IMG/VR virus record: IMGVR_UViG_3300043409_003130
Span: 1 to 64,000 of that record
DNA from: a virus
Length of the DNA: 64,000 nt
Direction: 5' to 3' (one strand)
The notes beneath the pieces were generated by a model. It worked only from the letters and a program-made list of their open reading frames with translations. It made no database searches and had not been told where the DNA came from. The position numbers were made by a program, and so were the translations under genes. Below, piece after piece: positions 17,983-27,976 of the stretch (positions within the stretch are counted from its first letter, which is position 1; every line of letters begins with the position of its first letter).

Positions 17983-20900
17983 ATGGCCGGATATACTGAT
18001 AGTGAAAGATTAAAACTAGTATTTAAAGTTCAAGCAGCAAACGTAATAGATGCTGCCTCTAATTTTAGTTGGTATGAGGCCAAATTTGCTTTTAATCCAA
18101 ATATTGCAGCAAATAGGGTATTAACTCAGTTTGCGACAATTAAAGCTAACCCAGTTGCAAATAAAGCAGCTGCTCTTGCTTTATTAGGCACCGGAAATCC
18201 ACTAGATGGAATAGTTGCAAATGCATATACTACTGGAATAAGATTAACTCAAGTTATATCTGGTAATAATACTACCTGGGTAGTAGCCGGTACCTATGGA
18301 GATATAACAACTCAAATACTTGATTGGATTCAACCTCAAAAGATTTTACAAACAAGCGGCTCACCATCAATCGGTTGGGCTATTGAATTTTGGAATGGTG
18401 ATCCTGCCAGCGGAGGTACCCAAATTACAACAACTGCTAATGCTGGTACTGAGGTAAGTTGGGTATTTAATTATGATAATGGTCTTTTATTATTATCAGA
18501 TTCAATGGTAACCTATTTAACTTCAACATATGGAACAATTAATCCATATATTCGTGGTTTTTATTATATTGGTGATACCCTTGCGGATAGTGTAGGTACG
18601 AGTGGAACATCTGGTACATCAGGTATTACTGGGTCAAGTGGAACTAGCGGCTCTTCTGGAACCTCAGGTTTAAGTGGAAGCTCTGGAACTTCAGGTTTAA
18701 GCGGAAGCTCAGGAACAGCAGGTTCGTCTGGAACATCTGGTTCAAGCGGTACTTCCGGTATAGATGGTTCAGCTGGAACCTCAGGTTCAAGTGGAAGCTC
18801 TGGAACCTCAGGTTCAAGTGGAAGCTCTGGAACATCTGGTATAGACGGTTCTTCTGGAACTTCAGGTTCAAGCGGTAGCTCTGGTTCTTCAGGTTCAAGC
18901 GGAACTTCAGGTTCTGATGGTTCAAGTGGTAGCTCTGGTTCTTCTGGTTCAAGTGGAACCTCAGGATCAAGCGGTTCAAGTGGTAGTTCAGGTTCAAGCG
19001 GAACTTCTGGTTCTAGTGGAACGGCCGGTTCGAGTGGAACTTCTGGTATTTCAGGAATAAACGGAACGTCTGGTTCTAACGGTACTTCTGGTACAGCCGG
19101 TTCAAGTGGAACTTCTGGTTCGTCTGGAACTTCTGGGTCTAATGGTTCTAGTGGAACTTCTGGTTCTAATGGTTCAAGTGGAACAAGTGGTATAAATGGA
19201 TCAAGCGGTACTTCTGGTATTTCCGGTATAAATGGAACATCTGGTTCAAGCGGAACTTCTGGTTCATCTGGAACCTCTGGGTCTAATGGTTCAAGCGGAA
19301 CTTCCGGTACTTCTGGTTCTAGTGGAACGGCCGGTTCTAGTGGAACAAGTGGTATAAATGGTTCTTCCGGAACTTCAGGTATATCAGGAATAAATGGAGC
19401 AGCAGGTTCAAATGGAACTTCTGGTACATCAGGTTCTGACGGTTCAAGTGGTAGTTCGGGTATTTCTGGTTCAAGTGGTTCTTCCGGTTCAGATGGTTCA
19501 AGCGGTAGTTCAGGAACATCTGGTTCAAGTGGTACTTCTGGTATAAATGGTTCTTCCGGAACTTCCGGTATTTCTGGTATAAATGGAACATCAGGTTCAA
19601 GTGGAATAAGCGGTAGTTCAGGTTCAAGTGGAACAAGTGGAATTTCTGGAACTTCTGGTTCTAGTGGAATTTCTGGTTCTTCAGGTTCAAGTGGTTCTTC
19701 TGGTTCTTCAGGTTCAAGTGGTTCTTCTGGTTCAAGCGGTAGCTCAGGAACATCAGGTTCAGATGGTTCAAGCGGAACTTCTGGTACAGCTGGAACATCA
19801 GGTTCAAGTGGTACGTCTGGTATAAATGGTTCAAGCGGAACAAGTGGTATAAATGGTTCAAGCGGAACTTCTGGTATTTCAGGAATAAATGGAACATCAG
19901 GTTCAAGTGGAATAAGTGGTAGCTCAGGAACTTCCGGTTCAAGCGGTAGCTCAGGTATTTCAGGTTCAAGCGGTACTTCTGGAATTGACGGTTCATCTGG
20001 AACTTCAGGTTCAAGTGGAATAAGCGGTAGCTCTGGTTCTTCTGGTTCAAGTGGAACCTCAGGATCAAGCGGTTCAAGTGGTGAATCTGGTTCAAGCGGA
20101 ACTTCTGGTTCTTCTGGTACATCAGGTTCAAGTGGAACAAGCGGTATAAATGGTTCAAGTGGCACTTCTGGTATTTCTGGTATAAACGGTACTTCAGGTT
20201 CAAGCGGAATAAGTGGTAGCTCAGGAACATCAGGAATAAGTGGTAGCTCAGGAACTTCAGGGGTAAACGGTACCTCCGGTACATCAGGTTCAAGCGGTAT
20301 AGACGGTTCAAGTGGTACTTCAGGAACGGCTGGTTCTTCTGGTACGGCTGGTTCGAGCGGTAGTTCTGGTTCTTCCGGTTCAAGCGGTTCATCTGGTTCA
20401 AGTGGAACTTCTGGTTCTTCTGGTTCAAGTGGTAGCTCGGGTATTTCAGGTTCAAGTGGAACTTCTGGTATATCCGGTATAAATGGAACGTCTGGTTCAA
20501 GTGGAACTTCTGGTATATCGGGATCAAGTGGAACTTCTGGTATATCAGGATCAAGTGGAACTTCTGGTATTTCAGGTTCAAGCGGTAGTTCTGGTTCTTC
20601 GGGAATAGACGGTTCAAGTGGAACTTCCGGTTCAAGTGGTAGCTCTGGTACTTCAGGTTCAAGCGGTATATCCGGTTCTTCAGGTACATCCGGTACAGCT
20701 GGAACATCTGGTTCAGACGGTTCTTCTGGTACATCAGGTTCAAGTGGAACATCCGGTATAAATGGTTCTTCTGGAACATCGGGTATTTCTGGTATAAATG
20801 GAACATCAGGTTCAAGTGGTACATCCGGTTCAAGTGGTATTTCAGGTTCAAGTGGTACTTCAGGAATAAGCGGTAGCTCCGGTACATCTGGTATATCCGG

Positions 20901-23900
20901 TTCAAGCGGTAGTTCAGGTTCTGATGGTTCAAGTGGTAGCTCAGGAACTTCAGGTATATCCGGTTCTAGTGGAACTTCTGGTTCTTCAGGAATAGACGGT
21001 TCAAGTGGAACATCAGGTTCAAGCGGCAGTTCCGGAACATCAGGTTCAAGTGGTACGTCTGGTATAAACGGTTCAAGTGGAACTTCAGGTATTTCTGGAA
21101 TAAACGGTACTTCAGGTTCAAGTGGAACATCCGGAATAAGTGGTAGCTCGGGAACTTCCGGTTCAAGTGGAACTTCTGGTTTAGCTGGTTCTAGTGGAAC
21201 TTCTGGTTTAGCTGGTTCTAGTGGAACATCTGGTTCAGATGGTTCAAGTGGAACATCCGGAATAAGTGGTAGTTCAGGAACGTCCGGTTCAGATGGTTCT
21301 TCTGGAACATCAGGTTCTTCAGGTTCAAGTGGTACATCTGGTTCTTCAGGTTCAAGTGGTGCATCTGGCTCAAGTGGTAGTTCTGGAACATCCGGTATAA
21401 ATGGTTCTTCTGGAACTTCTGGTATTTCAGGAATAAATGGTACGGCCGGTTCTTCTGGTTCAAGCGGTACATCAGGTATAAATGGCTCAAGTGGAACTTC
21501 TGGATCTAGTGGTATAGGCGGTTCAAGCGGTACATCTGGTTCAAGTGGAACTTCAGGCTTTGATGGGTCATCTGGTTCAAGTGGAACCTCTGGTATATCA
21601 GGTTCAAGTGGAACATCTGGTTCAAGCGGAACCTCAGGATCAAGCGGTTCAAGTGGTGAATCTGGTTCAAGCGGAACTTCTGGTTCAAGCGGTTCTAGTG
21701 GAACTTCTGGTTCAAGCGGAACAAGTGGTATAAACGGTTCAAGCGGTACATCCGGTATTTCTGGAGTAAATGGAACTTCCGGTTCAAGTGGAACTTCAGG
21801 TAGTTCAGGCTCTAGCGGAACTTCTGGTTCAAGCGGTGAATCTGGTTCTTCCGGTTCAAGTGGAACTTCTGGATCAAGTGGAATAGACGGGTCTTCTGGT
21901 ACATCAGGTTCAAGCGGCACATCTGGTTCTTCAGGCTCAAGCGGTAGCTCAGGAACTTCTGGTACATCAGGTGCATCAGGTTCAAGTGGAACAAGTGGTA
22001 GCTCAGGTTCAAGTGGAACTTCCGGTTCTTCAGGTTCAAGTGGAACTTCGGGTATAAACGGTTCAAGCGGTACTTCAGGTATTTCTGGAATAAATGGTAC
22101 ATCAGGGTCAAGTGGAATAAGTGGTAGCTCTGGTTCAAGCGGTAGCTCAGGAACTTCAGGCTCAAACGGTACTTCAGGAACAGCCGGGTCAGATGGTTCA
22201 AGCGGAACTTCTGGTTCTAGTGGAACATCTGGTATAAACGGTTCAAGTGGAACTTCTGGTTCTTCTGGATCAAGTGGAACAGCTGGATCTTCAGGAACCT
22301 CTGGTTCTTCAGGAACTTCAGGTTCAAGTGGAACTTCTGGTTCTTCAGGTTCAAGTGGAACTTCTGGTTCTTCTGGTTCAAGCGGAACCTCTGGTATAAA
22401 TGGTTCAAGTGGAACTTCTGGTATTTCTGGAGTAAATGGAACTTCTGGTTCAAGTGGAATTTCCGGTTCTTCTGGAACATCAGGAATAAGTGGAAGCTCA
22501 GGAACTTCCGGTTCTGACGGTTCAAGCGGTAGTTCAGGGTCAAGTGGTGCTTCGGGTTCTTCTGGTTCAAGCGGCACTTCTGGTTTGGACGGTTCAAGCG
22601 GTAGTTCAGGCTCTAGTGGAACTTCTGGTTCTTCTGGTTCAAGCGGTGAATCTGGTTCTTCTGGTACATCAGGTTCAAGCGGTTCAAGCGGTTCTAGTGG
22701 AACAAGTGGTATAAATGGTTCAAGTGGAACGTCCGGTATTTCTGGTATAAATGGAACATCAGGTTCAAGTGGAATTTCCGGCTCAAGTGGAACTTCTGGT
22801 ATTTCAGGTTCAAGTGGTAGTTCAGGAACTTCTGGATCAAGCGGAACTTCTGGTATTTCAGGTTCAAGCGGAACATCTGGTTCCGATGGATCTAGTGGTA
22901 GTTCAGGTATTTCTGGTTCAAGTGGGACTTCTGGTTCTTCTGGAACTTCCGGTTCAAGTGGAACTTCTGGTTCTTCTGGTTCAAGTGGAACCTCTGGTTC
23001 TAGTGGTAGTTCTGGTTCTTCAGGTTCAAGTGGTACTTCTGGTATAAACGGTTCAAGTGGAACGTCAGGTATTTCTGGAATAAACGGTACTTCAGGATCA
23101 AGCGGAATAAGTGGTAGTTCAGGTTCAAGTGGAACATCGGGTTCAAGCGGTACATCTGGTTCAAGCGGGTCAAGCGGAACTTCTGGTTTAGCTGGATCAA
23201 GTGGAACATCTGGTTCAGATGGCTCAAGTGGAACATCAGGAATAAGTGGAAGCTCAGGAACTTCAGGTTCAGATGGTTCAAGCGGTAGTTCTGGTTCTTC
23301 AGGTTCAAGTGGAACTTCTGGTTCTTCTGGTTCAAGCGGAACCTCTGGTTCTAGTGGTAGTTCGGGAACATCTGGTATAAATGGTTCTAGTGGAACATCT
23401 GGTATTTCAGGAATAAATGGTACATCCGGTTCTTCAGGTTCAAGCGGTACATCTGGTATAAATGGTTCAAGTGGAACCTCTGGTTCTTCTGGTTCAAGTG
23501 GTGAATCTGGTTCTTCCGGTTCAAGCGGAACTTCTGGATCAAGTGGAATAGACGGGTCTTCTGGGACGTCAGGTTCAAGCGGTAGTTCTGGTTCTTCAGG
23601 TTCAAGTGGTAGCTCAGGAACTTCTGGTTCAAGTGGAATTTCAGGATCAAGCGGTAGTTCTGGTTCTTCAGGTTCAAGTGGTACCTCTGGTATAAATGGT
23701 TCTTCTGGAACATCAGGTATTTCTGGAGTAAATGGTACATCTGGTTCAAGCGGAACCTCAGGAATAAGCGGTAGCTCAGGAACTTCTGGTATATCAGGTT
23801 CAAGTGGTAGCTCAGGAACTTCTGGAACATCAGGTTCAAGTGGGACTTCAGGTTCTTCTGGAACTTCAGGTTCAAGTGGAACTTCCGGTAATGATGGTTC

Positions 23901-26900
23901 TTCCGGTTCAAGCGGAACTTCTGGTATTTCAGGTTCAAGCGGTTCAAGTGGAACTTCTGGCTTAAGCGGTAGTTCAGGAACTTCTGGTATAAATGGTTCT
24001 TCTGGAACTTCCGGTTCAAGTGGAACTTCAGGTATTTCAGGAATAAACGGAACATCAGGTTCTAGTGGAACTTCAGGTATAAATGGTTCAAGCGGAACTT
24101 CAGGTTTAAATGGTTCTTCTGGAACCTCTGGCCTAAGTGGTAGTTCAGGAACTTCAGGTTCAAGCGGTACATCCGGTTCAAGTGGTACATCTGGTATAAA
24201 TGGATCAAGTGGTACATCTGGTTCAAGTGGGACTTCGGGTTCTTCCGGTTCAAGTGGAACTTCTGGAACATCAGGTTCAAGTGGGACTTCAGGTTCAAGT
24301 GGTACATCTGGTTCTTCAGGTTCAAGCGGAACTTCTGGTTTAAATGGTTCAAGTGGAACATCTGGTATAAATGGTACTTCTGGTTCAAGCGGTACTTCTG
24401 GATCAAGTGGAACATCTGGTTCTAGTGGTAGCTCAGGAACTTCAGGTTCAAGCGGATTAAGCGGAGTAAATGGAATAGACGGTTCAAGTGGAACTTCTGG
24501 TATAAATGGTTCAAGTGGAACATCTGGTTCTTCTGGATCAAGCGGAACTTCTGGGTCTAGCGGAACTTCAGGTTCTAGTGGGTCTAGTGGAACATCTGGT
24601 TCTTCTGGATCAAGCGGAACATCTGGTTCTAGTGGTAGTTCAGGAACTTCAGGTATAAATGGTAGTTCAGGAACTTCGGGTATAAATGGTTCAAGTGGAA
24701 CTTCAGGCTCAAGTGGAACTTCGGGTTCAAGTGGTTCTAGTGGAACTTCAGGTTCAAGTGGTTCTAGTGGAACGTCTGGTTCTTCTGGAACATCTGGGTC
24801 TAGTGGAACATCTGGAACTTCTGGTTCTAGTGGTACTTCTGGATCAAGCGGAACTTCTGGTATTTCAGGAATAAATGGTACTTCAGGTTCAAGCGGTATT
24901 TCAGGTTCAAGTGGAACTTCTGGAATATCTGGAACTTCAGGTTCAAGTGGTAGTTCAGGCTCTAGTGGAACTTCTGGTATTTCAGGTTCAAGTGGAACTT
25001 CTGGTTCAAGCGGTAGTTCAGGTTCAAGCGGAACGTCTGGTTCTTCAGGTTCAAGCGGTAGTTCAGGAATATCTGGTTCTTCTGGAACTTCTGGTTCAAG
25101 TGGTTCAAGCGGTTCATCTGGTACATCAGGTTCAAGTGGTACTTCTGGTATTTCAGGAATAAATGGTACATCTGGTACATCTGGTGCAACTGGTTCAAAC
25201 GGTTCTTCTGGAACTTCAGGTTCAAGTGGTAGCTCAGGTACATCAGGTTCAAGTGGTAGTTCAGGTTCAAGCGGAACTTCTGGTTCTAGCGGTAGTTCTG
25301 GAACATCAGGTATAAATGGTTCAAGCGGTAGCTCTGGAACTTCTGGAAATTCAGGTTCAAGTGGGACTTCGGGTTCTTCAGGCTCAAGCGGTAGTTCAGG
25401 TTCTTCAGGTTCAAGTGGTAGTTCTGGAACATCAGGCGTATCAGGTTCAAGTGGAACATCTGGAATATCTGGAACTTCTGGTTCAAGTGGTAGCTCAGGT
25501 ACATCAGGTTCAAGTGGTAGTTCAGGTTCAAGTGGAACTTCTGGTTCAAGTGGAACTTCTGGTTCTTCAGGTTCAAGTGGTAGTTCTGGAACATCAGGTT
25601 TAAGCGGTTCAAGTGGTACTTCTGGTATTTCTGGAGTAAATGGAACTTCTGGTACTTCTGGTGCAAATGGTTCAAGCGGAACCTCTGGTTCAAATGGTTC
25701 AAGCGGTACTTCTGGTAATTCAGGTTCTAGCGGGTCAAGTGGAACTTCCGGTAACTCAGGTTCAAGTGGTACGTCTGGCTTAAACGGTGCAAATGGTTCA
25801 AGCGGAACTTCAGGTTCAAGCGGAACTTCTGGTTCTTCAGGCTCAAGCGGTAGTTCAGGTTCTTCAGGTTCTAGTGGTAGTTCAGGAACTTCCGGTTCTT
25901 CAGGTTCGTCAGGTTCAAGTGGAACTTCTGGTATAAATGGTTCAAGCGGAACCTCTGGTACGTCAGGTGCAACTGGGTCAAATGGCTCTAGTGGAACATC
26001 AGGTTCAAGCGGTAGCTCTGGAACATCAGGCTCTTCTGGTTCAAGTGGAACAAGCGGCAGCTCAGGTTCAAGCGGTAGTTCAGGAACATCAGGCTCAAGC
26101 GGTTCAAGTGGAACTTCTGGTATTAGTGGCAGTTCAGGTACTTCAGGTATTTCTGGAGTAAATGGAACTTCTGGTACATCAGGCGGAACTGGTTCAAACG
26201 GTTCAAGTGGAACTTCAGGTTCTTCAGGTTCTAGCGGTACGTCCGGTGCAACTGGTTCAAACGGTTTAAATGGTTCAAGTGGAACTTCAGGTTCTTCAGG
26301 TTCTAGTGGTGCAACCGGCTCAAACGGTTCTTCTGGAACTTCAGGTTCTAGTGGATCAAGCGGTTCAACTGGTTCAAATGGTTCTTCTGGAACTTCAGGT
26401 TCTAGCGGTACTTCTGTTGCTGTTTCTGGAACAAATAATACCCTTGTTAAATTTACATCTTCTTCAACTGTTGGTAATTCAACAATAACGGATGATGGAA
26501 CTAATATAAAAGCGACAACAACTTCATTAGTCGCTGGATATGACCCAACTCCATTAGCTGGAACCATACGAGACGGGGTAACATCAGTGCTAGGTGATTT
26601 AAATTCATGGAATAGTAATTTCTATCAAGGAACTGTATTATATTCAGAAACAGCAGGAGCAACAATTACCTTTGGTCAATTATGTTATAGAACACAAAAC
26701 GAAACTTGGGAATTAGCTGATGCAACAGCAATTGCATCCGCAGCAACTAACATGTTAGGCATTTGTGTTAAATCTTCAACTTCAACTAATCCAACTTCCA
26801 TACTAATTAATGGGTTTGTTGAAACTGCTACTTATGCAGCTATTTTAAAATCTGGAGAACCTTTGTATATGGCTATAACTGCAGGCAGTATGACTAAAAC

Positions 26901-27018
26901 CGCACCAACCACTGCTGGAAACATAGTTAGATTAATAGGTCATACATTTTGGGACTCTAATACAAATTCAAAAATAGTAATACGCTTTAATCCTGAAAAT
27001 TCTTGGATAGAATTATAA
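17983..27018 (+). CDS. Giant collagen-like fibre protein (3011 residues)
   Basis: Residues 1-204 form an N-terminal domain with aromatic and hydrophobic residues (for example FSWYEAKFAFNPN, GWAIEFWNGDPASGG). Residues about 205-2810 are an unbroken run of roughly 870 Gly-X-Y triplets, nearly all GTS, GSS, GIS, GIN, GID, GLS or GTA, without proline or basic residues. Residues about 2811-3011 form a globular C-terminal domain (VAVSGTNNTLVKFTSSS to FNPENSWIEL). Gly at every third position fits a collagen triple helix or a polyglycine-II bundle as in some phage adhesins. At 0.29 nm per residue the tract would extend for about 0.75 micrometre. About two of three residues are Ser or Thr, so roughly 1700 hydroxyls are available for O-glycosylation. 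Fibre function is inferred; the fold is not proven. Confidence 0.8.
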   Translation: MAGYTDSERLKLVFKVQAANVIDAASNFSWYEAKFAFNPNIAANRVLTQFATIKANPVANKAAALALLGTGNPLDGIVANAYTTGIRLTQVISGNNTTWVVAGTYGDITTQILDWIQPQKILQTSGSPSIGWAIEFWNGDPASGGTQITTTANAGTEVSWVFNYDNGLLLLSDSMVTYLTSTYGTINPYIRGFYYIGDTLADSVGTSGTSGTSGITGSSGTSGSSGTSGLSGSSGTSGLSGSSGTAGSSGTSGSSGTSGIDGSAGTSGSSGSSGTSGSSGSSGTSGIDGSSGTSGSSGSSGSSGSSGTSGSDGSSGSSGSSGSSGTSGSSGSSGSSGSSGTSGSSGTAGSSGTSGISGINGTSGSNGTSGTAGSSGTSGSSGTSGSNGSSGTSGSNGSSGTSGINGSSGTSGISGINGTSGSSGTSGSSGTSGSNGSSGTSGTSGSSGTAGSSGTSGINGSSGTSGISGINGAAGSNGTSGTSGSDGSSGSSGISGSSGSSGSDGSSGSSGTSGSSGTSGINGSSGTSGISGINGTSGSSGISGSSGSSGTSGISGTSGSSGISGSSGSSGSSGSSGSSGSSGSSGSSGTSGSDGSSGTSGTAGTSGSSGTSGINGSSGTSGINGSSGTSGISGINGTSGSSGISGSSGTSGSSGSSGISGSSGTSGIDGSSGTSGSSGISGSSGSSGSSGTSGSSGSSGESGSSGTSGSSGTSGSSGTSGINGSSGTSGISGINGTSGSSGISGSSGTSGISGSSGTSGVNGTSGTSGSSGIDGSSGTSGTAGSSGTAGSSGSSGSSGSSGSSGSSGTSGSSGSSGSSGISGSSGTSGISGINGTSGSSGTSGISGSSGTSGISGSSGTSGISGSSGSSGSSGIDGSSGTSGSSGSSGTSGSSGISGSSGTSGTAGTSGSDGSSGTSGSSGTSGINGSSGTSGISGINGTSGSSGTSGSSGISGSSGTSGISGSSGTSGISGSSGSSGSDGSSGSSGTSGISGSSGTSGSSGIDGSSGTSGSSGSSGTSGSSGTSGINGSSGTSGISGINGTSGSSGTSGISGSSGTSGSSGTSGLAGSSGTSGLAGSSGTSGSDGSSGTSGISGSSGTSGSDGSSGTSGSSGSSGTSGSSGSSGASGSSGSSGTSGINGSSGTSGISGINGTAGSSGSSGTSGINGSSGTSGSSGIGGSSGTSGSSGTSGFDGSSGSSGTSGISGSSGTSGSSGTSGSSGSSGESGSSGTSGSSGSSGTSGSSGTSGINGSSGTSGISGVNGTSGSSGTSGSSGSSGTSGSSGESGSSGSSGTSGSSGIDGSSGTSGSSGTSGSSGSSGSSGTSGTSGASGSSGTSGSSGSSGTSGSSGSSGTSGINGSSGTSGISGINGTSGSSGISGSSGSSGSSGTSGSNGTSGTAGSDGSSGTSGSSGTSGINGSSGTSGSSGSSGTAGSSGTSGSSGTSGSSGTSGSSGSSGTSGSSGSSGTSGINGSSGTSGISGVNGTSGSSGISGSSGTSGISGSSGTSGSDGSSGSSGSSGASGSSGSSGTSGLDGSSGSSGSSGTSGSSGSSGESGSSGTSGSSGSSGSSGTSGINGSSGTSGISGINGTSGSSGISGSSGTSGISGSSGSSGTSGSSGTSGISGSSGTSGSDGSSGSSGISGSSGTSGSSGTSGSSGTSGSSGSSGTSGSSGSSGSSGSSGTSGINGSSGTSGISGINGTSGSSGISGSSGSSGTSGSSGTSGSSGSSGTSGLAGSSGTSGSDGSSGTSGISGSSGTSGSDGSSGSSGSSGSSGTSGSSGSSGTSGSSGSSGTSGINGSSGTSGISGINGTSGSSGSSGTSGINGSSGTSGSSGSSGESGSSGSSGTSGSSGIDGSSGTSGSSGSSGSSGSSGSSGTSGSSGISGSSGSSGSSGSSGTSGINGSSGTSGISGVNGTSGSSGTSGISGSSGTSGISGSSGSSGTSGTSGSSGTSGSSGTSGSSGTSGNDGSSGSSGTSGISGSSGSSGTSGLSGSSGTSGINGSSGTSGSSGTSGISGINGTSGSSGTSGINGSSGTSGLNGSSGTSGLSGSSGTSGSSGTSGSSGTSGINGSSGTSGSSGTSGSSGSSGTSGTSGSSGTSGSSGTSGSSGSSGTSGLNGSSGTSGINGTSGSSGTSGSSGTSGSSGSSGTSGSSGLSGVNGIDGSSGTSGINGSSGTSGSSGSSGTSGSSGTSGSSGSSGTSGSSGSSGTSGSSGSSGTSGINGSSGTSGINGSSGTSGSSGTSGSSGSSGTSGSSGSSGTSGSSGTSGSSGTSGTSGSSGTSGSSGTSGISGINGTSGSSGISGSSGTSGISGTSGSSGSSGSSGTSGISGSSGTSGSSGSSGSSGTSGSSGSSGSSGISGSSGTSGSSGSSGSSGTSGSSGTSGISGINGTSGTSGATGSNGSSGTSGSSGSSGTSGSSGSSGSSGTSGSSGSSGTSGINGSSGSSGTSGNSGSSGTSGSSGSSGSSGSSGSSGSSGTSGVSGSSGTSGISGTSGSSGSSGTSGSSGSSGSSGTSGSSGTSGSSGSSGSSGTSGLSGSSGTSGISGVNGTSGTSGANGSSGTSGSNGSSGTSGNSGSSGSSGTSGNSGSSGTSGLNGANGSSGTSGSSGTSGSSGSSGSSGSSGSSGSSGTSGSSGSSGSSGTSGINGSSGTSGTSGATGSNGSSGTSGSSGSSGTSGSSGSSGTSGSSGSSGSSGTSGSSGSSGTSGISGSSGTSGISGVNGTSGTSGGTGSNGSSGTSGSSGSSGTSGATGSNGLNGSSGTSGSSGSSGATGSNGSSGTSGSSGSSGSTGSNGSSGTSGSSGTSVAVSGTNNTLVKFTSSSTVGNSTITDDGTNIKATTTSLVAGYDPTPLAGTIRDGVTSVLGDLNSWNSNFYQGTVLYSETAGATITFGQLCYRTQNETWELADATAIASAATNMLGICVKSSTSTNPTSILINGFVETATYAAILKSGEPLYMAITAGSMTKTAPTTAGNIVRLIGHTFWDSNTNSKIVIRFNPENSWIEL
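18595..26414 (+). repeat. 7.8 kb Gly-Ser-Thr coding repeat with higher-order cassettes
   Basis: A 9-base codon-triplet repeat (Gly-X-Y) continues without a break. A longer cassette, GINGSSGTSGISGINGTSG with small variants (VNG, TAG, AAG), recurs about twenty times at irregular spacing of roughly 90-150 residues, so the tract grew by duplication of larger blocks. Ser is spelled TCA, TCT, TCC, AGT and AGC, and Gly GGT, GGA, GGC and GGG, in scrambled order, so long identical DNA stretches are fewer than the protein repetition would allow. The two antisense frames are also open, but only as a by-product of the repeat. Confidence 0.9.
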
Positions 27019-27028
27019 TATTTAATTT

Positions 27029-27976
27029 ATGAAAATTAAAGGAGTAGATACAACGGTTATTGTTAAAATAAATGGAATTGCTCGAGCTTCAATTGTAAAA
27101 GCCTCTGGAGTAGCCCTTCCAGTTATATCAACTACCACTACAACAACCTCTGGTGGATTTACCTCAGCAACTGGTGGAACCGTAACAACTTCTGGTGACT
27201 ATAAAATACATACATTTACTAGTGTAGGCAGTACAAACTTTGTAGTTAGTACCGTTGGAACTGCTCCAAATAATAAGTTTGAAATATTATTAGTTGCAGG
27301 CGGAGGTGGTGGAGGTGGACAGTATGTAGGAGGCGGTGGCGGTGGCGGCGGAGTCATTGAAAATACAAACTATGGTTTATCAAGTGGTGCAACAACATAT
27401 AGTGTAGCAGTAGGTGGTGGTGGAGCTGGAAGTAGTTACTTTGAAACAGCCGGCGGTAACGGTACAAACACAACTTTTGATAGTAATACGGCAGTCGGCG
27501 GTGGCGGCGGAGCAAGCCATGGAGCTAATGCTCAAGTTGGAGGTTCAGGTGGAGGTGGTGCCGGTCTACAATATAACAATCCAACACAGGAATTAGGAGC
27601 AGCTGGAACAGCAAGTCAAGGTAATGCAGGTGGTAATGGTTCTGGTGCAGGTCCATACTATGGTGCAGGTGGTGGAGGAGGAGCCGGGGCAGTTGGAAGT
27701 GTTGGAACTGGTACAAATGGCGGAGCTGGTGGAGCCGGAGTAGTATCAGCAATAGATAGTAATTACTACGGTGGAGGCGGCGGAGGCTCGGTTTATACAG
27801 CAAATGGAACCGGCGGAGCTGGAGGAACTGGCGGCGGTGGAGCTGGAAGTGATGGAGGCGGAACGAATGGCACTGCTAATACCGGCGGTGGAGGCGGTGG
27901 TTCTGAAAGAAATGGAACAGCTACCGGTGGTTCAGGTGGTTCAGGTATTGTAATAATAAAATATAAATTTCAATAA
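27029..27976 (+). CDS. Glycine-rich tail fibre tip or adhesin-like protein
   Basis: A 315-residue protein. Residues 1-35 are a short strand-rich segment, then a TTTTTTSGG linker. Residues from about 50 contain YKIHTFTSVGSTNFVVS leading into VAGGGGGGG and many poly-Gly strings. The end, GGSGIVIIKYKF, is the usual close of phage glycine-rich domain proteins. Glycine-rich adhesins of this type (as at the tips of some T4-like long tail fibres) form polyglycine-II sandwiches that carry variable receptor-binding loops. It starts 11 bases after the giant fibre gene, so it may be its tip partner; that pairing is inferred from position. Confidence 0.7.
   Translation: MKIKGVDTTVIVKINGIARASIVKASGVALPVISTTTTTTSGGFTSATGGTVTTSGDYKIHTFTSVGSTNFVVSTVGTAPNNKFEILLVAGGGGGGGQYVGGGGGGGGVIENTNYGLSSGATTYSVAVGGGGAGSSYFETAGGNGTNTTFDSNTAVGGGGGASHGANAQVGGSGGGGAGLQYNNPTQELGAAGTASQGNAGGNGSGAGPYYGAGGGGGAGAVGSVGTGTNGGAGGAGVVSAIDSNYYGGGGGGSVYTANGTGGAGGTGGGGAGSDGGGTNGTANTGGGGGGSERNGTATGGSGGSGIVIIKYKFQ

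Noticed and set aside
18595-26414. CRISPR-like or satellite array
   Set aside because: The period is codon-based (9 bases), in frame and without spacers; it is protein-coding repeat.
18564-26567. Antisense open frame of 2667 codons rich in PLEPEVP
   Set aside because: It is the mirror of the Gly-X-Y repeat: the codons of GTS and GSS read as Pro, Leu, Glu and Val in one antisense frame. Other antisense and sense frames in this stretch are open for the same reason, and the true frame has globular N- and C-terminal domains.
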